Positions 12,457 to 23,362 of a DNA stretch of 64,000 bases are shown here, one piece after another. The notes beneath the pieces are model-generated. The model had not been told where the DNA came from. It did no database searches and saw nothing but the letters and a program-made list of their open reading frames with translations. Numbering within the stretch: the first letter of the stretch is position 1; each line of letters opens with the position of its first letter. Made by a program: the position numbers and the translations under genes. The stretch is from the NCBI RefSeq assembly GCF_018294505.1, contig NC_057807.1, forward strand, positions 170,094,883 through 170,158,882. The letters run 5' to 3'. Origin of the DNA: Triticum aestivum. Its lineage: Eukaryota > Streptophyta > Magnoliopsida > Poales > Poaceae.

Positions 12457-13360
12457 TGTCGGTGTTCTAGGAACGGGGGTCCGCGAACTTGCCTGCCTGC
12501 GGCCTGCGGCGTGGCTCAAGCGGAGGCCCAGTGCAGCCCAGCTTCATCAGCTCAAGCTCAAGACCCTCGCGAGGGGCCAAGCCTCACGGGGCGGACGGCA
12601 GAAAGATTCCTCAAGAGCAGCCTCATCAGGCGGGCTCGCGAGGAGGCGGAGAGATCAAGGCAGGGTACCTTGCGAGGTGCCCGTGACGCAAGACATGACG
12701 GTCGAGACCAGGCGGGCGCCGGCCTGCGCAGTGTCCTTGCTTCCCCTTCGGTGCAAAGGGGGCAAGCATAGGCCAAGGCATCAGGCAAACGTTACGGTTC
12801 GATGCAACAAGACCAAGACCAGCAGAACGGCAGGATGGAGGTCATCGTGGAGCCCAGGACGGCGTCACCGTCAGAGTCTTTGGCAGTCGGAGACCAACTT
12901 TAGTCAGGATAAGTGTACTAGATGTTCCCCTTCAAAATGGCCAATTGTTGGCGCCCTTCCCGCTCATTATTTGGGAAGAGGCCCAGGGCCTCCCTCTATA
13001 AATAGAGCTAGCTACCACAGAGTGAGGGAGAGAGAGTTTTCGGGTAGACTAGAGAGATAGAGGCGACTGAACGCACCCAAGTAGTTCATCACACCAGCTC
13101 AGGAACAGCCCCTCGCGAGGCTGTTCTCCCTTTGTATAGTTCATCATCAGCCCCTGAAGCAATCCACCACACCACACACTGGAGTAGGGCATTACACCAC
13201 AATGGTGGCCTGAACCAGTATAAACCTCGTGTCCCTTGTGTGTTCTTCTTTCTAGCTTAGATCCCTTGCGAGGCTTCGAGACGTGAGCTGGTAGGGAAAG
13301 ATCTTCGTGCGCACCCCATTGTTCGAACCTCAAGGGTCTGTCGGAACCCGAAATCCGAAA
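12457..13360 (+). repeat. E3 5' LTR
   Basis: 904 bp, TGTCGGTGTTC...AAATCCGAAA; the final CA has mutated to AA (the mate ends CCGACA). A TATA box TATAAATAG lies at 12997-13005. It contains several CCTCGCGAGG-type palindromes. Confidence 0.9.
12997..13005 (+). promoter_or_regulatory. E3 LTR TATA box
   Basis: TATAAATAG in the 5' LTR, identical in the 3' LTR (19340-19348). It is also found in sister elements E8 (TATAAATAG near 61211) and E7 (minus strand, 47065-47073). Confidence 0.75.
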
Positions 13361-13380
13361 TTTGGCGTGCCAGGTAGGGG
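13361..13380 (+). other. E3 primer-binding site
   Basis: TTTGGCGTGCCAGGTAGGGG directly follows the LTR. The same site is GTGGCGCTCCAGGTAGGGG in E8 and TTTGGCGCGCCAGGTAGG in E2. The tRNA was not identified. Confidence 0.7.
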
Positions 13381-13432
13381 TGCGCCGGAATCCCTCTTCC
13401 ACCGCCTCGCGTTCCGTCACCCCGCCGTTCTG

Positions 13433-14284
13433 ATGTCTAGCGACCCGACTGCCAACGCCGACCGCTGGGCGGTGTGGCCTGCCCACGCCGTGCCGCCGGC
13501 CCAGGGCAACCTCAACCTCGCGTCCCAGGCAGCTCGCGCTCTGCAAGGCGTTGCGGGGCGTGGGCGACGCGGCCAAACACCGCCTGCCCTCACACCGCGC
13601 CAGGTGCGGTCAGCAGCAAGAGCCTCAAGCCACACTGCGGCCACAGTATCGCACACCCGACGGGAGCATGCGAACTCAAGGGCCGCGCTCACAGTAGCCC
13701 GAGAGCTGCTGCGGTGCAGGCTGCTAGAGGGCGGTCGCGACGTGCTGCTGGAGCGAGTGGCCGAGCTCCTAGACGCCGCCGGCTCGGGAGCACCTCCTTT
13801 CTACGTCTAGCTGCCACCCCAGATCCAGGGCGGGCCGTATGGCGGCCCCATACGTGCCCACGCAACTCCGAGCGGATTCCAGGGCCTACCCAATGCCAAC
13901 CCGGTCGTCAGCACCGGGCGACAAGTCGCGCTGGCCCCATCCCCGGCCGGCGAAGGAGTGCACGCCGCGGCCTTTGGCCTCGGTGGGCCACCAAGCCACC
14001 ACCACCAAGACAGCGCTCCAAGCCGAACTACATGGCGTATGGGACACTACGGCGAGGCCCACGGGGCGGTGGCCCCAGAAGCTTATGTGCCCCACATGGT
14101 GGATCAAGAGTGCGCACTGGAAGAAGACCATGGCTCGTTCCTCGGGCCAGGCTGGGGCGAGGAGACACCAGAAGCTGAGCTCTTTCAGGAACCCCAACAA
14201 AGCCTCGACAACCGCGCTGGTGGCAACAACTATCGGGTACCACTAATTCCTCAAGAGCAAGCTTATGCTAACCATGGGTCATAG
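13433..14284 (+). pseudogene. E3 gag N-terminal remnant
   Basis: ATG at 13433 opens 126 codons (MSSDPTANADRW...) ending at 13810. Near its end it has ARELLRCRLLEGGRD, matching ARELLRYRPVNDFYEEW in E8 gag. Further frames follow to 14284 (for instance one with PEAYVPHMVDQECALEEDHG) but no gag core (W...F...F) or zinc knuckle could be found. It is read as the start of a gag whose body has been deleted. Confidence 0.5.
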
Positions 14285-15313
14285 GAGGTACAAGTCGTCG
14301 CAGCAGATGGCTGCCCCAATGCTGTAGCCTCCTACCCCTCAGGAGGAGGGCACCGGGGGCTGCAGGAGAGGGGCTGAGATCCGGGTTCGCCTCCGCGGCA
14401 CTCGGAGCAAGGCGTTCTCAGGAGGTAGGCCCTCTTCCGGGGAGGTGCCTCAGGGCCTGCTCCCAGCAGAGGACCCGTGGTCGTCGGGGGAACCGCTGGC
14501 AACCGCTCTACCCCATTGGCGTCGTCCTTGGTCTCCGGTCGCCGTCAATGACGGTAGAGTATGGCGCAAGGCGGGGCCCTCGCCTGGCGATATGAAGCAA
14601 GGCCGGTACCCGTGAAGAAGGCCCAGTGCCTGTGAAGCTCGCCGCCCGTGATACTCTCACGTAATAATGAGTGGGGCTGTACATGCCCCGGAGTCTCCGG
14701 AGAGCCGCCCTCGGGCCTCGGGGGCTCCCGCCAACGCCTAGTGGCAGCACTTAGCTCCGCGCTGGTGAGAAGACGTCGAAGACTAGACTAGGTGCCGGAC
14801 GCGGCTTTTTGCATTTTGCATTTTCCTCTGTTGTCGATGTTCTTCGATTCGAATTTAAGTTGGATTTGAGCTTGAGACTTGAATGTGTTTGGGGAAGGGG
14901 TGTTTAGTCTCGTTCGAGCAATCTCTCGTGTGCTGGTTTCGGCTTTGCGCCCAAAGTTAGCGTCAGCTGCCTCCCCTCGCGAGCCCCTCGCGAGTCGGGC
15001 CAGGCCAAGCACGTCTACAATCCGGACCACTGTCGTCGCACCCTCTCAGGAGGTTCTCGTTGCAGGATCAATGGGTTCACCCAGGCGCTCCGGCTCCCAC
15101 AGGCTCGCTCGGGGCCCGTCAGGGTCAAAAGGTAAACAAGTCAGCTGACCCATCGCCAGGCTGGCCTAGCTTAAGCTCACACGCGGTGTTATGTTTGCAA
15201 GGATAATGATCGCAAACCTTTGCATGAGGGGCTCCCCCTCCCAAAATGCTCTTACAATCTTCAGGGCCGAGCCCGAACCTTTTTTATACAGGGTAAACAG
15301 CGGCGACACACGA
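14285..15313 (+). other. E3 internal non-coding stretch
   Basis: GC-rich DNA between the gag remnant and the end of the antisense gene. It contains two adjacent CTCGCGAG palindromes near 14977-14996. Nothing else was recognised. Confidence 0.5.
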
Positions 15314-18300
15314 TCAGTCGGACATGTCGCTCACCGCATCTTCTGGGGCACCTCCGGAGGCGTCGCTGGCATCGCTGAAATCGTCACCGTCACCGCCATC
15401 ACCTCTATCAACGCCAGGCTCATCCACAACGCCACCTTCATCGGTGGCCACGATCACGCCGTCATCATCAGATGCGAAGGCGCTGACGAGGGCATCCACG
15501 ATATCTTCCACCCATTGCGCCAGGTCGTCCCGAATGGCTACGGGCACCGGTGCGATGGCGGCATCGAAATCAAAGTGGGGATCTCTGTCCTGCAGATAGC
15601 TGAAGACATGGGAGAAGGCGTGCCCAAGCAAGGCTCGGCTCCTCTCCTCGACAAGCCAACGGGCCCTGTCAGAGCGGGTCTCCAGCTGTGTCACCACATC
15701 CGTGAAGAACTGGAGGTTGCCAGCATAGTTGGTCACGCAAGGCTCAGCAACAGCCGCCTCACAAATGTTGCCCAGGGCCGCATTGGCCCTTTCCCTGAGC
15801 GTCTGGAGCATGGGGGCATGCTCATGCTCCAGAGTCTGCCGCTGAAGGATCTCGTCCTCATTCCGCTGCACGATGGCCTCGGCGCCATCAACCCTCTGTT
15901 GGAGAAGAAGCAGCTCAGCACGTGAGGAGGCCAGCTCTGCCTGTGCTGCGCCGAGGGCGGCTGTGAAGGAGTCCGCACTCCGCGTCGCTTCAACCAGCTT
16001 GGCCCTGAGGGCCGTGGTCCTACCCTCAGCTTCGGGCCTCATCAGCTCCAACCTCACCTCGTCTTCGCGCTCAAGATCCGACCTCTTCTTGGACTCGGGC
16101 TTCCCGCGCGGTGACGTCATCCTCCGCCTGAGTCACCAGGCGCTCCCTCGTCTCCAACCGTTCAAGGTCAAGGTTGTGCTTGGCGGCCTCCAGCGTCAGC
16201 ACCTCCTCGCGCTTCAGGAGCTCCCCCTGCAGCGACACAAGGGCCTCCTGGTGCAGTTCCACTTGCCGCTCCAGAGAGCTTCTCCAGGCTTGGAGCTCCC
16301 ACGCTCGCTCCTCCGCATCCTTGCGACGTTGGTCTGCTTCCTGGGCCTCCTTGATGGCTTGGGAGCAGGCCTCTCGCGAGGCTCCAGCGACGCTTCAGCC
16401 TTTGCGTTATCAAGGTCACGTTGGTGACGTGCAAGGGCGACGGCTACCTTCAGCTTGCACCTCTCCTCAGCGAGGCGGAGGCCTTCAGCCTCAAGGCGCG
16501 CATCCTCGCCAACAAGCTCCGCGCCGATCCGGCTCACCGCATCCGCCGCCCCCTGGAGGAACTCTTGACGAAGGGCGCGACACTCCCGAGCGCGCCTGAG
16601 CACGTCTTTCGCATCACCCTCTGCCACTGGTGCATGCGGAGGGCCCTAAGGCGGCACGCCCCCTCCCGGCGCGGGACTGGGGGCTGGCGCCCCAGCAATC
16701 GCCGGACGGACCTTGCCGGGAATCCGGTCTGGCGCCGGTCCGTCCCCAGAGGAGGAACTCAAGTCTGACTTATGCCAGGCACCATCCACGATCAGGAAGG
16801 AGCATGGGGCAAGCTAGTTGTGCCCCAGGAGAGCTCGTGAAGGGAGGAGAGCAGGCACGCAGGCTCGAGGTGCCCAGCGGGACGGACCACTTCTCCGACC
16901 GGCCCGGCGGCGGGGCGCTGCTCGAGCTCGGCGCGCCCAGGGTCAGTGTGAAGACAAAGCTTGGGGGGTGGCTCCTTGGCCGTCTCCTCGAATTCGGCAG
17001 GAAGGGCGCTGAAAGGCCGCGATCAGCTACAAGAACAGTGAGGTAAAGGAGCAGATAGAGAGGACGACTTACTCATCCACGACAAAGTACTTTCTGCGCT
17101 TCAACAGGCGGCAAGGGCAATCATTGCCACCCAAGGCCTCCTCCCTCTTGCGGAGGGTCTCGAAGTCTACATGGAACCGGCCTAAGCACTCGGTGCAAGG
17201 GTCAGCCTGCGGCATGGAGGATGCGTCAAGGTGATCAGCGCCAAGGGGACCGGTCTGGGGGACATCGCCAGGCGCCGCCTCGTGAGGAACAGCCGGGGCC
17301 TCGGAAGCCCCAGCCTCGGGAGCCATAGGTCGCAACTCCTCGCCTGCCACTGCTCCAGGATAGGCTTCGGGAGATGCCGCCTTCGGGGCTCCGCGCGGCG
17401 TCAGCATCTCGACATCGGCCCCTTCAGCTCTCGGCGGTTCTCATCTCCCCGCTCCATCACTTGAGGCAGAACCGCCGTGGGCGACCGAAAGAGCAACCAC
17501 AACAACTGGGTTCTCGCGGGGCCCTGTGAGGCCAACCGGATGTAGCCCCCACTCGTCAAAGCTGGTCATTTGCCTCACAAAATCGGCCCTGCCCGAGCAA
17601 AGATACAAGAGGGCAGCATCGTGTCGAAGGCTGCCTGGGGAAGGATCGCCAGTCAGGACCCTGAGCACCGTCCTCAGCACTTCATGCGCCAGATCCTCCT
17701 CCAGGAGCCGCATGCGGTCTTTGTGCCCCGCAAAGGCCCACATCCGCCGGGAGTGGCGCTGGAGAGGAGCAATGCAATGTTGGAGGAACTCCTTCACCAC
17801 CTTGGGCGCCGTCACGTCGAGCGCCCTCAAACTCTGGAAGTGACGCCAGACGAAGGCGAGCCAAGGGCTCGCGAGCATCTCATGATCCCAGCCTGAGTTG
17901 GGAACAACGGGCAAGGTTGGGTGCGAGAGCAGGGGGCTGGGCACTCCGACATCTACATACAGCCACCGCTCTCTGAACCAGGCCTCATAAGGAGGAAGGA
18001 CGAAATCGATCCCCGAAGCAACCATCTCTGGCACGATAAGGAAGCTCACACACCCCGAGCATTGAGTAGGGTCGCTCAGGCGCAAAGAGAAGAAGTGGCG
18101 CAGGAGGGCGACGGAAGGATGAATGCCCACCATTGCCTCGCAAACAAAGGCGAAAACAGCCAGGAGGGTAATGGACTCATGCCCCAAGTGCATCATGTGG
18201 ATCTGATAATGGGAGAGCACCACATTGAAGAAAGTGGAAAAGGGAGGAACTAGGCCCGCCCACAGGGCATCGGGGAAGAACCGGACCTCCGTGACGACCC

Positions 18301-18495
18301 TATCAAAGGAGTCATGGGACGCAGGCCAGACCGTGGTCCTGCCGCACTCGTTGAAGATGGAGGCAAGAGCAGAGCGGACCTTGTTCAAGGCTTCTGGTTG
18401 AGTATGATTGATCGATCAACGACAGGGGCCGCCACCGGAGATGAGCGGGGCGATGGCGCGGGCTTCTTCCCCCTTTCTTTCTTTGTTGCCGCCAT
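15314..18495 (-). pseudogene. E3 antisense gene, gypsy-type transposon protein
   Basis: Antisense to E3. A candidate ATG at 18495 (MAATKKERGKKP...) is shifted against the main frame 18388-17441 (315 codons), whose FFNVVLSHYQIHMMHLGHES and HPSVALLRHFFSLRLSDP stretches resemble the 'putative gypsy type transposon' (Transposase_28-like) proteins of plants. After a TGA (17441-17443) the same frame runs on to 17073, followed by a candidate intron. Further pieces (16627-16214, 16262-16071, 16120-15314) encode a long Arg/Glu/Leu-rich probable coiled coil and then an acidic Asp/Gly-rich C-terminus. Antisense ORFs between pol and 3' LTR are known in the Tat lineage; their function is not established. 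Frameshifts and stops make this copy dead. Confidence 0.6.
17009..17072 (-). other. Candidate intron in the E3 antisense gene
   Basis: Minus-strand GTAAGT begins at 17072, exactly where the frame would otherwise hit TAA (17069-17071). A pyrimidine-rich stretch ends in CTTTCAG at 17009. Joining at these sites keeps a frame open for another ~71 codons (to 16795). At 64 bp it is short for a plant intron, so this is a proposal. Confidence 0.4.
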
Positions 18496-18772
18496 GGTGA
18501 TGGAAGGGGGGGAGACTTCAAGCTAGATTGGAGGCGGAGGTTGGAGTCCGAGGAAGAAGGAAGGGTAGGAAGCCTGCGAGTGGCGAAAGGGGAAAAACTG
18601 TGTGCAACCACGGGTCCATCTAGCCGGGCTCGTAATGAGGCATCATGGGGAAGCGGAGACGCCCACATCCCATCAATCGCCACGCGGCACCCAAGGCCGC
18701 AGGCTATTGGGGCCCGCGGCGCTTCGCACTTGCCCCTTCGCTTCTATGCTAAGCCAAATCCGGGCGCGCCTT

Positions 18773-18787
18773 GGGCCCGGGGGCTAC
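18773..18787 (+). other. E3 polypurine tract
   Basis: GGGCCCGGGGGCTAC immediately before the 3' LTR, the expected plus-strand priming site. Sister element E7 has the equivalent GGGCTCGGGGGCTAC on the minus strand (47619-47633). Confidence 0.75.
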
Positions 18788-19704
18788 TGTCGATGTTCTG
18801 GGAACGGGGGTCCCCAAACTTGCCTGCCTGCAGCCTGCGGCGTGGCACAAGCGGAGGCCCAGTGCAGCCCAGCTTGATCAGCTCAAGCTTAAGACCCTCG
18901 CGAGGGGCCAAGCCTCGTGGGGCGGATGACAGAAAGCTTCCTCAGGAGTAGCCTCATCAGGCGGGCCCGCGAGGAGGTAGATAGATCAAGGGAGGGTACC
19001 TCGCGAGGTGCCCGTGACACAAGCCATGTCGGTCGAGACCAAGCGGGCGCCAGGCGGGCGCCGGCCTGCATAGTGTCCTAGCTTCCCCTTCGGTGCAAAG
19101 GGGGCAAGCACAGGCCAAGGCATCAGACAAAGGTTACCGTTTTGGTGCAACAAGACCAAGACCAGCAGAACGGCAGGATGGAGGTCATCGTGGAGCCCAG
19201 GATAGCGTTACCATCAAAGTCTTTGGCAGTCGGAGACCAACTTTAGTCAGGATAAGTGTACTAGATGTTCCCCTTCAAAATTGCCAATTGTTGGTGCCCT
19301 TCCCGCTCATTATTTGGGAAGAGGCCCAGGGCCTCCCTCTATAAATAGAGATAGCCACCACAGAGTGAGGGAGAGAGAGTTTTCGGGTAGACTAGAGAGA
19401 TAGAGGCGACTGAACTCACCCAAGCAGTTCATCGCACCAGCTCAAGAACAGCCCCTCACGAGGCTGTTCTCCCTTTGTATTGTTCATCATGAGCCCCTGA
19501 GGCAATCCACCACACCACACACTGGAGTAGGTTATTACACCACAATGGTGGCCTGAACAAGTATAAACCTTGTGTCCCTTGTGTGTTCTTCTTTCTAGCT
19601 TAGATCCCTTGCGAGGCTTCGAGACGTGAGCTGGTAGGGGAAAGATCTTCGTGCGCACCCCAGAGTTCGAACCTCAAGGGTCTGCCGGAACCCGAAATCC
19701 GACA
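18788..19704 (+). repeat. E3 3' LTR
   Basis: 917 bp, TGTCGATGTTC...AATCCGACA, followed by TSD TCTTC. TATA box at 19340-19348. Confidence 0.9.
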
Positions 19705-19709
19705 TCTTC

Positions 19710-20792
19710 GTGGACCTCTCTCTGCGCCACCAGTGCGGCGCTAACCACTTGATTCGTTGCCACTAGGTACAGCAACAACAGTTCTTGTGGTTTAGGCGCA
19801 ACCAGCACTAGGGTAGAGGAGAGGTATTTCTTCGAATCCTGCAGTGCTGCCTCGGCCTCCGGGGTCCACTCCATTGGGCCCGCCTTCTTTAAGATCTTGA
19901 AAAAGGGAAGGGCACGCTCAGCGGACTTGGAGATGAATCTGCTCATGGTGACAATGCAGCCAGTGAGCCGACGCATGTCTTTGATCCGCTTAGGTGCCTC
20001 AATCTACTCGGTGGCCTCGATCTTGTATGGGTTTGCCTCAATCCCACATTGTGACACAAAGAACCCAAGAAGTTTGCCGGATGGGACACCGAAGACAAAC
20101 TTCTCAGGGTTCAGCTTGAGGCTGATCTTGCGCAGGTTTGCAAATGTCTCCTCTAGATCTTGCACAAATGTCGCTTTGTCCTTGGTTTTGACCACTATGT
20201 CATCCATATAAGCTTCCATATTTCTATGTAGCTAGGGCTCAAAACCGATTTGCACTGCTCTTGTAAAAGTCGAGCCAGCACTCTTCAACCCGAAAGGCAT
20301 CCGTAAAAAGCAATACGTACCACATGGGGTGATGAATGCTGTCTTCTCCTTAACTTCTCTTATCATGAAGATCTGATGGTACCCTAAGTAGGCTTCGAGG
20401 AATGATAGCAGGTCACACCCGGCCATGGAGTCAACAATCTGGTCGATGCGCGGCAACGGGAAAGGATCTCTTGGACAAGTTTTATTGATATCTATGTAAT
20501 CAATACACAGCCTCCACTTCCTGTTTGCCTTGTGCACCACTACCGGATTGGCCAGCCACGTCAGATGGAGCACCCGTCTTACCAAGCTTGCCGCCTCTAG
20601 CTTTCTGATCTGTTCCGTGATGAACTCGTGCCTCTCCAGAGCTTGCTTCCTGACCTTTTTCTTGACGGGCTGTGCATGAGGACAGACAGCAAGATGGTGC
20701 TCAATCACTTCCCTAGGAACGCCGGGGATGTCGGATGCTTGCCATGCAAACACATCGACGTTCGCCCATAGGAAAGTGATGAGCTCGTTTTC
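19710..20792 (-). pseudogene. E2 pol: reverse transcriptase
   Basis: Minus strand. The frame shows the gypsy RT blocks in order: VFAWQASDIPGVP, KRKWRLCIDYIDINKTCPRD-type palm entry (here RKWRLCIDYIDINKTCP), LLSFLEAYLGYHQ, FLRMPFGLKSAG and AYMDDIVVKT (YMDD at 20210-20199), then MRRLTGCIVTMSRFISKSAE. The spacing and CP(R/K)DPFPLPRID motif fit the Tat-like lineage. The first palm aspartate is replaced by Glu (FLEAY where FLDAY is usual), so activity would be lost even without the stops at 20232-20234 and 20004-20006 (both TAG). E3 interrupts it at 19705-19709. Confidence 0.9.
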
Positions 20793-21726
20793 CTATTTGC
20801 CGTGGAGGGTGGAGCTTACGGTAAAACCTCCTCCCGTGCCGTCCTCCTTGGCGGACACCTTCTTGGTCTCTGGTGGTGCATCTCTGGAGTTCTTGCTCTT
20901 GCCGGTGGAGCTCTCTGGCACGTCCTCAATGGGAGCGCAACACCCCGAAGAGGTGCGCTTGCCAAAGTGGGTGCGAGGAGTCTCACCGGTCTTCTTTCCT
21001 CCCGGGGATTCAACGGCAGGAGCAGGTGCCTTGGCGGCAGCTGCTGCAAATGCTTCCCAGTAGAGTTGGTCAACGCAAATCAGTGCATCTTTCTTGTCGG
21101 AGGGGACAATGATGATGTTCATCGGCCCGGGCATCTTCAGTGTGTTGTAGGCATAGAGAGAAGCCTCCATGAACTTGGCCAGCACCGGTCGGCCGAGGAT
21201 CCCATTGTAAGGCAAAGTGATCTCGACTACATCAAAGACGATCCTCTCCGTCCTGTAGTTCAACTCACCCCCAAACATCATGGGCAGCGTGACCTTTCCC
21301 TTTGCCTGGCTCCTCCCCAGGTTGACCCCTTGAAACGTGCCCATCTTCTCAAGGTCCCCATCAGGGATCTATAGCCTCTTAATAAGAATAGGCGAGATCA
21401 AGTTTAGACTGGCCCCGTCGTCAACCAGCATCTTTATCACCTTCAGGTCGCGGATTGTTGGCGAAACCAACAATGGCAAGCACCCGACCGCAGTAGTGCG
21501 GTCAGGGTGGTCCTCGGTGTCAAAGATGATAGGCGTGCTGGACCACTTCAGTGGCTTCCATGCGTCGAGTGACGGCTCCACCGCTGTGATCTCACGCGCC
21601 CATTGCTTGAGCTTGCGGTGGGATATATGTAGCAAGGCGCCAGCATCGACGCACATGGCCTCTGTAGATTTCTGGAACTCGTGGTCGCCGGACTCATCAT
21701 CCTTGTCATGATCATCGTCTTCCTGC
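20793..21726 (-). pseudogene. E2 pol: protease and linker
   Basis: Minus strand. It starts after E4 with an acidic stretch (QEDDDHDKDDESGDHEFQ). The retropepsin active site MLVDDGASLNLIS is near 21410; D-x-G-A takes the place of the DTGA of classical retropepsins. The linker (21368-20796) contains MGTFQGVNLGRSQAKGKVT and ITLPYNGILGRPVLAKFM, the usual bridge to RT in Tat-like elements. Two in-frame stops, TAG at 21369-21371 and TAG at 20793-20795, sit where Gln would fit. The enzyme would cleave the Gag-Pol precursor. Confidence 0.8.
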
Positions 21727-23238
21727 TGATACGTCTCCATCGTTTCTACAATTTTTGATTGTTCCATGCCAATATTATTCAACTTTCATATACTTTTGGC
21801 AACTTTTTATACTATTTTTGGGACTAACATATTCATCCAGTGCCCAGTGCCAGTTCCTGTTTGTTGCATGTTTTAAGTTTCGCAGAAACCCAATATCAAA
21901 CGGAGTCCAAACGGGATAAAAACGGACAGAGATTATTTTTGGAATATTTATGATTTTTGGTAAGAAAAACCAACGTGAGACGGTGTCAGAGGGGGCCACG
22001 AGGCAGGGGGCGCGCCCCACGTGGGCAGGCGCGCCCCTGACCCTCGTGGGCACCCCGTAAGGCGGTTGATGCCCTTCTTTTGCCGCAAGAAAGCTAATTT
22101 CCGAAGAATAATCTTAGTGAAAGTTTCAGTCCAATTGGAGTTACGGTGAAAGGGCGGAATCTGGGAACGTAGAAACAGAGAGAGACAGAGAGACATATAC
22201 AATCTGGGAGTGGCTCTCACCCCTCCCAAGCCATGGGAGCTAAGGACCAGAGGGGAAACCCTTCTCCCATCTAGGGAGAAGGTCAAGGAAGAAGAAGAAG
22301 AAGGGGGCCCCTCTCCCCCTTGCTTCCGGTGGTGCCGGAACACCGCCAGGGGCCATCATCATCACCGCGATCTCCACCAACACCTCCATCATCTCCACAA
22401 ACATCTCCGTCACCTTCCCCCATCTATATTCAGCGGTCCACTCTCCCGCAACCCTCTGTACCCTCTACTTGAACATGGTGCTTTATGCTTCATATTATTA
22501 TCCAATGATGTGTTTCCATCCTATGATGTCTGAGTAAATTTTCATTGTCCTACCGGTGATTGATGAATTGCTATCATTGGTTTAATTTGCTTGTGGTTAT
22601 GTTGCTGTCCTATTGTGCCCTCCGTGTCGCGCAAGCGTGAGCGATTCCCGCTGTAGGGTGTTGCAATACGTTCATGATTCGCTTATAGTGGGCTGCTTGA
22701 GTGACAGAAGCATAAACTCGAGTAAGGGGGTTGTGGCGTATGGGATAAAGGGGACTTGATGCTTTAATGCTATGGTTGGGTTTTACCTTAATGATCTGTA
22801 TTAGTTGCGGATGCTTGCTAGAGTTCCAATCATAACTGCATATGATCCAAGAAGAGAAAGTATGTTAGCTTATGCCTCTCCCACATAAAACTTGCTATCG
22901 GTCTAGTAAAGTAGTCAATTGCTTAGGGGCAGTTTCACAACTCCTACCACCACTTTTCCACACTCGCTATATTTACTTTATTACTTCTTTATCTAAACAG
23001 CCCCTACTTTTTATTTACGTGTTATTTATTATCTTGCAAACCTATCATATTACACCTACAAAGTACTTCTAGTTTCATACTTGTTTTAGGTAAAGCGAAC
23101 GTTAAGCGTGTGTAGAGTTGTATCGGTGGTCGATAGAACTTGAGGGAATATTTGTTCTACCTTTAGCTCCTCGTTGGGTTCGACACTCTTACTTATCAAA
23201 AAAGGCTACAACTGATAGCCTACACTTGTGGGTTATCA
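21727..23238 (+). repeat. E4 5' LTR, TATA segment deleted
   Basis: 1,512 bp, TGATACGTCTCC...GGGTTATCA. Near 22147 it lacks a 23-bp segment present in the 3' LTR (28153-28175) that contains TTATAAAAG. Over the first ~275 bp about 18 differences from the 3' LTR were counted by hand. Confidence 0.9.
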
Positions 23239-23249
23239 AGACCTTTTTC

Positions 23250-23267
23250 TGGCGCCGTTGCCGGGGA
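23250..23267 (+). other. E4 primer-binding site, tRNA-Asp type
   Basis: TGGCGCCGTTGCCGGGGA, 11 bases after the LTR. It matches the complement of the plant tRNA-Asp 3' end and the E1 site. Confidence 0.85.
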
Positions 23268-23362
23268 GTCATAGCGTGGGGTGAATATTCTCGTGTGTGC
23301 TTGTTTGCTTTATCACTAAGTAATTTTTATTTGCTGTTCTTAGTTGTTTTCTATCTTTAGTT

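Larger units (their letters stand above)
12457..19704 (+). mobile_element. E3: non-autonomous gypsy element with antisense gene
   Basis: Complete plus-strand element of 7,248 bp with LTRs 12457-13360 and 18788-19704 and a perfect TSD TCTTC (12452-12456 and 19705-19709). The PBS follows the left LTR and the PPT (GGGCCCGGGGGCTAC) precedes the right one. The internal region holds a gag N-terminal remnant, about 1 kb of non-coding DNA and a large antisense gene. No protease, RT or integrase is present, so it depended on relatives such as E8. A hand comparison of the first ~185 bp of its LTRs shows roughly 17 differences, so it is older than A or B. Confidence 0.9.

Noticed and set aside
12356..13060. 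Plus-strand ORF of 234 codons starting in E2 and crossing into E3
   Set aside because: It spans an insertion junction and runs through LTR sequence, so it cannot be a real gene.
15191..15925. Plus-strand ORF of 244 codons in E3
   Set aside because: It is the complement of the acidic C-terminus of the antisense gene and has no gag-pol motif.
20004..20219. Possibility that in-frame TAG codons in E2 are read through as Gln
   Set aside because: Plant elements can use single readthrough stops, but eight TAG plus TGA stops, a frameshift and a lost RT aspartate fit decay far better.
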